Assembly (NCBI RefSeq): GCF_001425305.1
Contig: NZ_LMEE01000001.1
Location: 1,681,863 to 1,745,862 of the forward strand
Direction of reading: 5' to 3'
DNA from: Phenylobacterium sp. Root1290
GTDB taxonomy: Bacteria > Pseudomonadota > Alphaproteobacteria > Caulobacterales > Caulobacteraceae
DNA length: 64,000 nt
The translations under genes were made by a program, and so were the position numbers. Below the pieces are notes generated by a model that was not told the origin of the DNA, did not search any database, and saw nothing but the letters and a program-made list of their open reading frames with translations. Numbering within the stretch: position 1 is the stretch's first letter; the number at the start of each line of letters is the position of its first letter. Shown here piece by piece: positions 60,103 through 64,000 of this stretch.

Positions 60103-62700
60103 TCATCTTGGCGGCGAAGCTGTGGCGGAGCCCAGACGCTTGATCGCGGTTTCCAGGGGTCGCTCGCCGTCGGCATAGTCCGCCCAGGCATTGGTCTTGG
60201 CCAGCAGGGCAGGGACCGTCCTGATCGTATAGCGCCGCGGATCGAGGCCGGCCCTAACCTGGCTCCAGGTCAGCGGAAAGGAGACCGTGGCGCCATCCCG
60301 GGCGCGCGGCGACAGCGGGGCCACCGCGGTCGAAAGGCGGTCGTTGCGCAGGTAGTCCAGGAAGATCCTGCCCTGGCGGACCTTCTTGGCCATGTTCGCC
60401 ACATAGCGCTCCGGCTCGTCGGCGGCCATCTGCTCGCACAGTTGCTTGGCGAAGGCCTTGGCGGTCGGCCAGTCCAGATCGCCCTTGGGCGGAGCCAGCG
60501 GCGTCACGACATGCAGACCCTTGCCGCCGGTGGTCTTGCAAAAGGCGATGAGGCCCAGGTCCTCCAGCCGGTCGCGCACCTCGCGCGCGGCGGCGACCAC
60601 GGTGTCGAAGTCCACATCCGGCCCTGGATCGAGATCGAAGATCAGCCGGCCGGGGGTTTCAGGCGCATGCGGGCGGCAGTTCCAGGGGTGGTACTCGGCC
60701 GCGCCGATCTGGGCCAGCGCAGCCAGGGCCTCGATCCGGTCCACTTGTAGATAGGCGGCATGGTCGCCGAACACCTCGACCTGCGAGAGCAGGGGGGAGG
60801 CGCCCTTGCCGGCGTGACGCTGGAAGAACTGCTCGCCGCCGAGCCCGTCGGGGATGCGGATGATCGAGCAGGGACGGCCCTCTATGTGCGGCATCATCCA
60901 GGACCCGACCGCCTCCAGATACTGCGCCAGGTCGAGCTTGGTGACCGGGGTCTCGCTGTCGGCGGAGTTGGGCCACAGGACCTTGTCGGGGCTCGAAATG
61001 GTCACCCCCATCACGCTCGGATCGCCCATACGCTTCCTCGGCGGCTTATCTGGCTGAGGCTCCGCGGCGACCTCGCCTTCGACCTCGCGGGCCGGCTTGT
61101 CCTCGCGCAGTCCCTTGAACGCACCGTGACGCACGGCGCCGCTGTCCGTGAACCCGGCCGCCTCGATTTCCGCCACGAGTTCGGGGCGCGCCCAGTTGAT
61201 GTCGCCTTCCTTGCGCGGGGCGCCTGCCCCTGAGAAGGGGCTCTTGGCGGTGGCCACGGCCTCGAGGCGCGGCAGCAGGCGGGCGACCACGGCGCTGCTG
61301 AAACCCGTCCCGACCCGCCCCGCATAGACCAGGGCGCCGTCCTGATAGCGCCCAACCAACAGCGAGCGCAGGCGGCCTTTCTCGCCGGTCCAGCCGCCGA
61401 TCACGACCTCCTCGCCAGGGCGCAGCTTGGCCTTGGTCCAGCTGTCGCTGCGGCCCGAGCGGTACGTCGCGGCGACGCGCTTCGAAACGATGCCTTCCAG
61501 GTTCAGGCGCTGGGCCGAGCGCCAGACCGTCTCGCCGGACGCCTCGAAGTGCTCGACGTAGCGGACCCGCCCGTCCCCCGCGCCCAGCAGGGCCTTGAGC
61601 CGCGCCTTGCGTTCGCTCAGCGGCTCTTCACGCAGATCCTCGCCCTGCTCGAACAACAGGTCGAACGCGAAATAGACAAGCTCTCCGCCACGACCGTCCG
61701 AGAGCGCGGCCTGCAGCGCGGCGAAGTTCGGCGCACCGTCCTTGTCCAGGGCCACCGCCTCGCCGTCGAGGATGCAGTCGGGGAGTTTGGCGGCGGCCTG
61801 CGCCACCCCGGGAAAGCGTTCGGTCCAGTCCAGGCCCTTGCGTGTGCGGACGACGGCCTTGCCCGCATCCACGCGCACCTGCAGCCGGTAGCCGTCGAAC
61901 TTGACCTCGTGCACCCAGGCGCCGCCCGGCGGGGGCCGGTCGATCGACTTGCACAGCTGCGGTTCGATGAAGTCCGGCATGCTCTCCTGTCTGGCCTTGG
62001 CGCTCTTCAGGGCGGGGGCCTTCTCGGCCTTGGCGCGGTCACGCGGCTTGGACTGCCAGACGCCATCGGCCTTGCCCTTGGCGTTGGTGATGAACGGGGT
62101 GGGCGCCTTGCCCTTGCCGGCCGCGATATCGGCCATCGATCGGCCCGAAGCCACCGAGCTGTCCTGCTGCGTCAGCAGGGCGTCGTCGTCGCCTTCGCGG
62201 GCGAACTCGTCGCGATGCTTGATCAGCAGCCAATTGTTGCGCGCGCCGCCGTTGCGATCGCTCTTCATCCGTACAAGGACGAACCCGCCATGCAGGCGCT
62301 GTCCCTCCAGTACGATCTTCAGATCGCCTTTCTCGAGACCCGCGTGCGGGTCGGTCCCGGGCTCGGGCGCCCAGTAGCCGCGATCCCACAGCATGACGCT
62401 GCCGCCGCCGTACTGACCCTTGGGGATCGTGCCTTCGAAGTCGCCGTAGTCGAGGGGGTGATCCTCGACCTCGACCGCCAGCCTACGTTCGTGGGGGTCG
62501 AGGGAGGGGCCCTTGGTCACCGCCCACGACTTGAAGACCCCGTCCAGTTCCAGCCGGAAGTCGTAGTGCAGCCGCGTCGCTGCGTGCTTCTGGATCACAT
62601 ACCGCAGGTGCTTCGCCGACTTGATCTTCACCTGGCCGTTCGGCTCGGCCGTCTGGGTGAAGTCCCGCATGGACTGATAGCGGGCGAGCTTGTTCGCCAT
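60103..62700 (-). CDS. ligD: Multidomain DNA ligase D
   Basis: The NHEJ ligase/nuclease/polymerase. The 865-residue product has all three modules. The 3'-phosphoesterase domain is at about residues 1-165 ([34 protein letters not shown]). The ATP-dependent ligase at about 245-530 has adenylated Lys267 in EVKFDGYR. The primase-like polymerase at about 560-850 has [15 protein letters not shown]. Start ATG 62700 ([14 protein letters not shown]) matches the family. The frame is open upstream to 62757, inside otsA. otsA overlaps its 5' end by 218 bases on the same strand. Confidence 0.94.
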   Translation of the reverse strand: MANKLARYQSMRDFTQTAEPNGQVKIKSAKHLRYVIQKHAATRLHYDFRLELDGVFKSWAVTKGPSLDPHERRLAVEVEDHPLDYGDFEGTIPKGQYGGGSVMLWDRGYWAPEPGTDPHAGLEKGDLKIVLEGQRLHGGFVLVRMKSDRNGGARNNWLLIKHRDEFAREGDDDALLTQQDSSVASGRSMADIAAGKGKAPTPFITNAKGKADGVWQSKPRDRAKAEKAPALKSAKARQESMPDFIEPQLCKSIDRPPPGGAWVHEVKFDGYRLQVRVDAGKAVVRTRKGLDWTERFPGVAQAAAKLPDCILDGEAVALDKDGAPNFAALQAALSDGRGGELVYFAFDLLFEQGEDLREEPLSERKARLKALLGAGDGRVRYVEHFEASGETVWRSAQRLNLEGIVSKRVAATYRSGRSDSWTKAKLRPGEEVVIGGWTGEKGRLRSLLVGRYQDGALVYAGRVGTGFSSAVVARLLPRLEAVATAKSPFSGAGAPRKEGDINWARPELVAEIEAAGFTDSGAVRHGAFKGLREDKPAREVEGEVAAEPQPDKPPRKRMGDPSVMGVTISSPDKVLWPNSADSETPVTKLDLAQYLEAVGSWMMPHIEGRPCSIIRIPDGLGGEQFFQRHAGKGASPLLSQVEVFGDHAAYLQVDRIEALAALAQIGAAEYHPWNCRPHAPETPGRLIFDLDPGPDVDFDTVVAAAREVRDRLEDLGLIAFCKTTGGKGLHVVTPLAPPKGDLDWPTAKAFAKQLCEQMAADEPERYVANMAKKVRQGRIFLDYLRNDRLSTAVAPLSPRARDGATVSFPLTWSQVRAGLDPRRYTIRTVPALLAKTNAWADYADGERPLETAIKRLGSATASPPR

Positions 62701-64000
62701 AGAAGGGTCCCTCGGCGCTCCGCGCGCGGTCAGGTCCCCGCGTGTCGGCGAGCGCACGCACGAAGGCGTCGCGCCAGGCGGTGACGTCCTCGCGCTGGAC
62801 GTTGTCGAAGAGAGCGCGCCAGCGCTCGATTCGCTCCATCAGGTCCATCGACAGCGCCCGGTGCAGCGCGTCGGCGATCTCCTCAGGGCTGTTCGGGTTG
62901 ACGATCAGGGCGCTCTTCAGCTGGTTCGCCGCGCCGGCGAAGCGCGAGAGCACCAGCACGCCCGGGTCAGCGGGATCCTGGGCGGCCACAAACTCCTTGG
63001 CGACCAGGTTCATGCCGTCGCGCAACGGCGTCACCAGCGCGACCTTCGCGGCCCGGTAGATCCCGGCCAGTTCGTCGCGACGATAGTTGCGGTTGACGTA
63101 GCGGACCGGATTCCAGTCGATGTCGGCGTACTCGCCGTTGATGCGTCCGGAAAGGGCGTCCAGCCGCGCCCGGATCTCGCGATAGGCCTCGACGCCTTCC
63201 CGGCTGATCGGCGCGATCTGCAGGAACAGCACCTCGCGGCGCAGCTCCGGGTGGGCGCTCAACAGCCGCTCGAAGCCCAGGAAGCGCTCTTCCACGCCCT
63301 TGGAGTAGTCGAGCCGGTCGACGCCGATCACCATCTTCCGGAAGGCGGTGTGGGCGGTCATCACGTCATAGGTGCGCCGCGCCGTGGCGCTCTGCGTCAG
63401 CCCTGCGAAGTCGTCGGTATCGATGCCGATCGGGAATGCATCGACGGCGATGGTGCGGCCGAAAGCCCGCAGGTGACCCTCGCTGGTCATCACGCCGCGC
63501 GCCTCGTTGACCACGTATTCTTCGAAGGCCTGCTGGAACTCCGGCGTCTGGAAGCCGACCAGGTCATAGGCGAACAGGGCTTCGACCAGCCGGCGGTGGC
63601 GCGGCAGCGTGATCAGCAGCTGGTGGGCCGGCCAGGGAATGTGCAGGAAGAACCCGATCCGATTCTTTACGCCCAGCGCGCGCAGCTCCCGCGCCAGCGG
63701 GATCATGTGGTAATCGTGCACCCAGATCAGATCGTCGGGCTCGATCAGCGGCGCCAGGGTCTCGGCGAAGCGGCGATTGACCCGCTGGTAGCCCTCGTCG
63801 AACGAGCGGTCGTATGCCGTCAGGTCCTGGCGATAGTGGAACAGCGGCCACAGCGTCTTGTTGGCGTAGCCGTTGTAGTACTCGTTGAGGTCGGCTTCCT
63901 CCAGGTCGACCGTGGCGACGGTGACGCCTTCGACCCGTTGCAGGTTGAGCTGGCCGGTGAACTCCGGCGTGGTCTTGCCGCTCCACCCGAACCAGAGGCC
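62483..64000 (-). CDS. otsA: Trehalose-6-phosphate synthase, 5' end outside the window
   Basis: Glucosyltransferase making trehalose-6-phosphate from UDP-glucose and glucose-6-phosphate. The frame is open from the right edge to the stop at 62483 (505 codons visible). It shows [91 protein letters not shown] and [14 protein letters not shown]. The natural end is expected near [13 protein letters not shown]. About 75 further residues, mostly read in another frame over the ligD start, form an Arg/Pro-rich tail with no homology, possibly from stop-codon loss. Confidence 0.95.
   Translation of the reverse strand, partial: GLWFGWSGKTTPEFTGQLNLQRVEGVTVATVDLEEADLNEYYNGYANKTLWPLFHYRQDLTAYDRSFDEGYQRVNRRFAETLAPLIEPDDLIWVHDYHMIPLARELRALGVKNRIGFFLHIPWPAHQLLITLPRHRRLVEALFAYDLVGFQTPEFQQAFEEYVVNEARGVMTSEGHLRAFGRTIAVDAFPIGIDTDDFAGLTQSATARRTYDVMTAHTAFRKMVIGVDRLDYSKGVEERFLGFERLLSAHPELRREVLFLQIAPISREGVEAYREIRARLDALSGRINGEYADIDWNPVRYVNRNYRRDELAGIYRAAKVALVTPLRDGMNLVAKEFVAAQDPADPGVLVLSRFAGAANQLKSALIVNPNSPEEIADALHRALSMDLMERIERWRALFDNVQREDVTAWRDAFVRALADTRGPDRARSAEGPFYGEQARPLSVHAGLHPDGRAERPGEDQVGEAPAVCDPEARSDAAALRLPAGTGRGLQVVGGDQGPLPRPPRT

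Overview
The window is high-GC DNA packed with long genes and reads as a chromosome segment of an alphaproteobacterium, most likely of the Caulobacteraceae (Caulobacter or Phenylobacterium type). The main reasons are a direct-repeat SOS box GAAC-N7-GAAC in front of an imuA-imuB-dnaE2 cassette, alphaproteobacterial families such as COQ9, DUF2794, an HxlR regulator and a SerC of the alphaproteobacterial type, and CtrA-like TTAA-N7 sites. The genus is an inference. I see no rRNA, tRNA, CRISPR array, prophage or insertion sequence.

Layout. 1-6700: end of an NTF2-like gene, ccmBA (cytochrome c biogenesis ABC exporter), acnA aconitase, and small conserved or exported proteins. 6750-13107: Bax-inhibitor-1 membrane protein, RNA phosphodiesterase ThpR, a CitE-like lyase, a HIT protein, a malate dehydrogenase of the cytosolic type, an LprI-like exported protein and an acetyltransferase. 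13667-21571: sucC-sucD-sucA-sucB-lpdA, encoding succinyl-CoA synthetase and the 2-oxoglutarate dehydrogenase complex. With acnA and mdh, much of the TCA cycle lies within 20 kb. 21571-31950: an acetyltransferase, a fatty acid desaturase divergent from an HxlR regulator, xerC with DUF484, transaldolase-like fsa, priA, a TerC membrane protein, a TetR/VOC pair around a perfect operator, and an acyltransferase.

32019-44985: a CHAP amidase, a corA remnant, a pentapeptide-repeat protein, a crotonase and COQ9, rpsU (apparently starting at CTG), ftsH, folP, an SDR, thiD, a nucleotidyltransferase, a hybrid histidine kinase and two small genes. 45117-47943: serC-serA serine biosynthesis, with a folded leader before serC and a long hairpin between the genes. 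48015-51590: a ParB-like small protein, a chemoreceptor, and a beta-propeller/MoaD-like pair. 51720-64000: the mutasome operon imuA-imuB-dnaE2, a carboxylesterase, Ku, an RcnB-like protein, the three-domain LigD, and otsA, which runs off the window.

The regulatory layer is unusually readable. One 14-bp palindrome (TGACGC-NG-GCGTCA plus CGA) occurs both upstream of sucC and between the desaturase and HxlR genes. There are also a TetR operator, an IR upstream of the crotonase, an SOS box, a covarying REP-like hairpin present three times, and several clear intrinsic terminators. Nothing here amounts to a clear defence or mobile system. The least understood items are the beta-propeller/MoaD pair, the pentapeptide protein, the PriA with a degraded second zinc site, and the shared palindrome.
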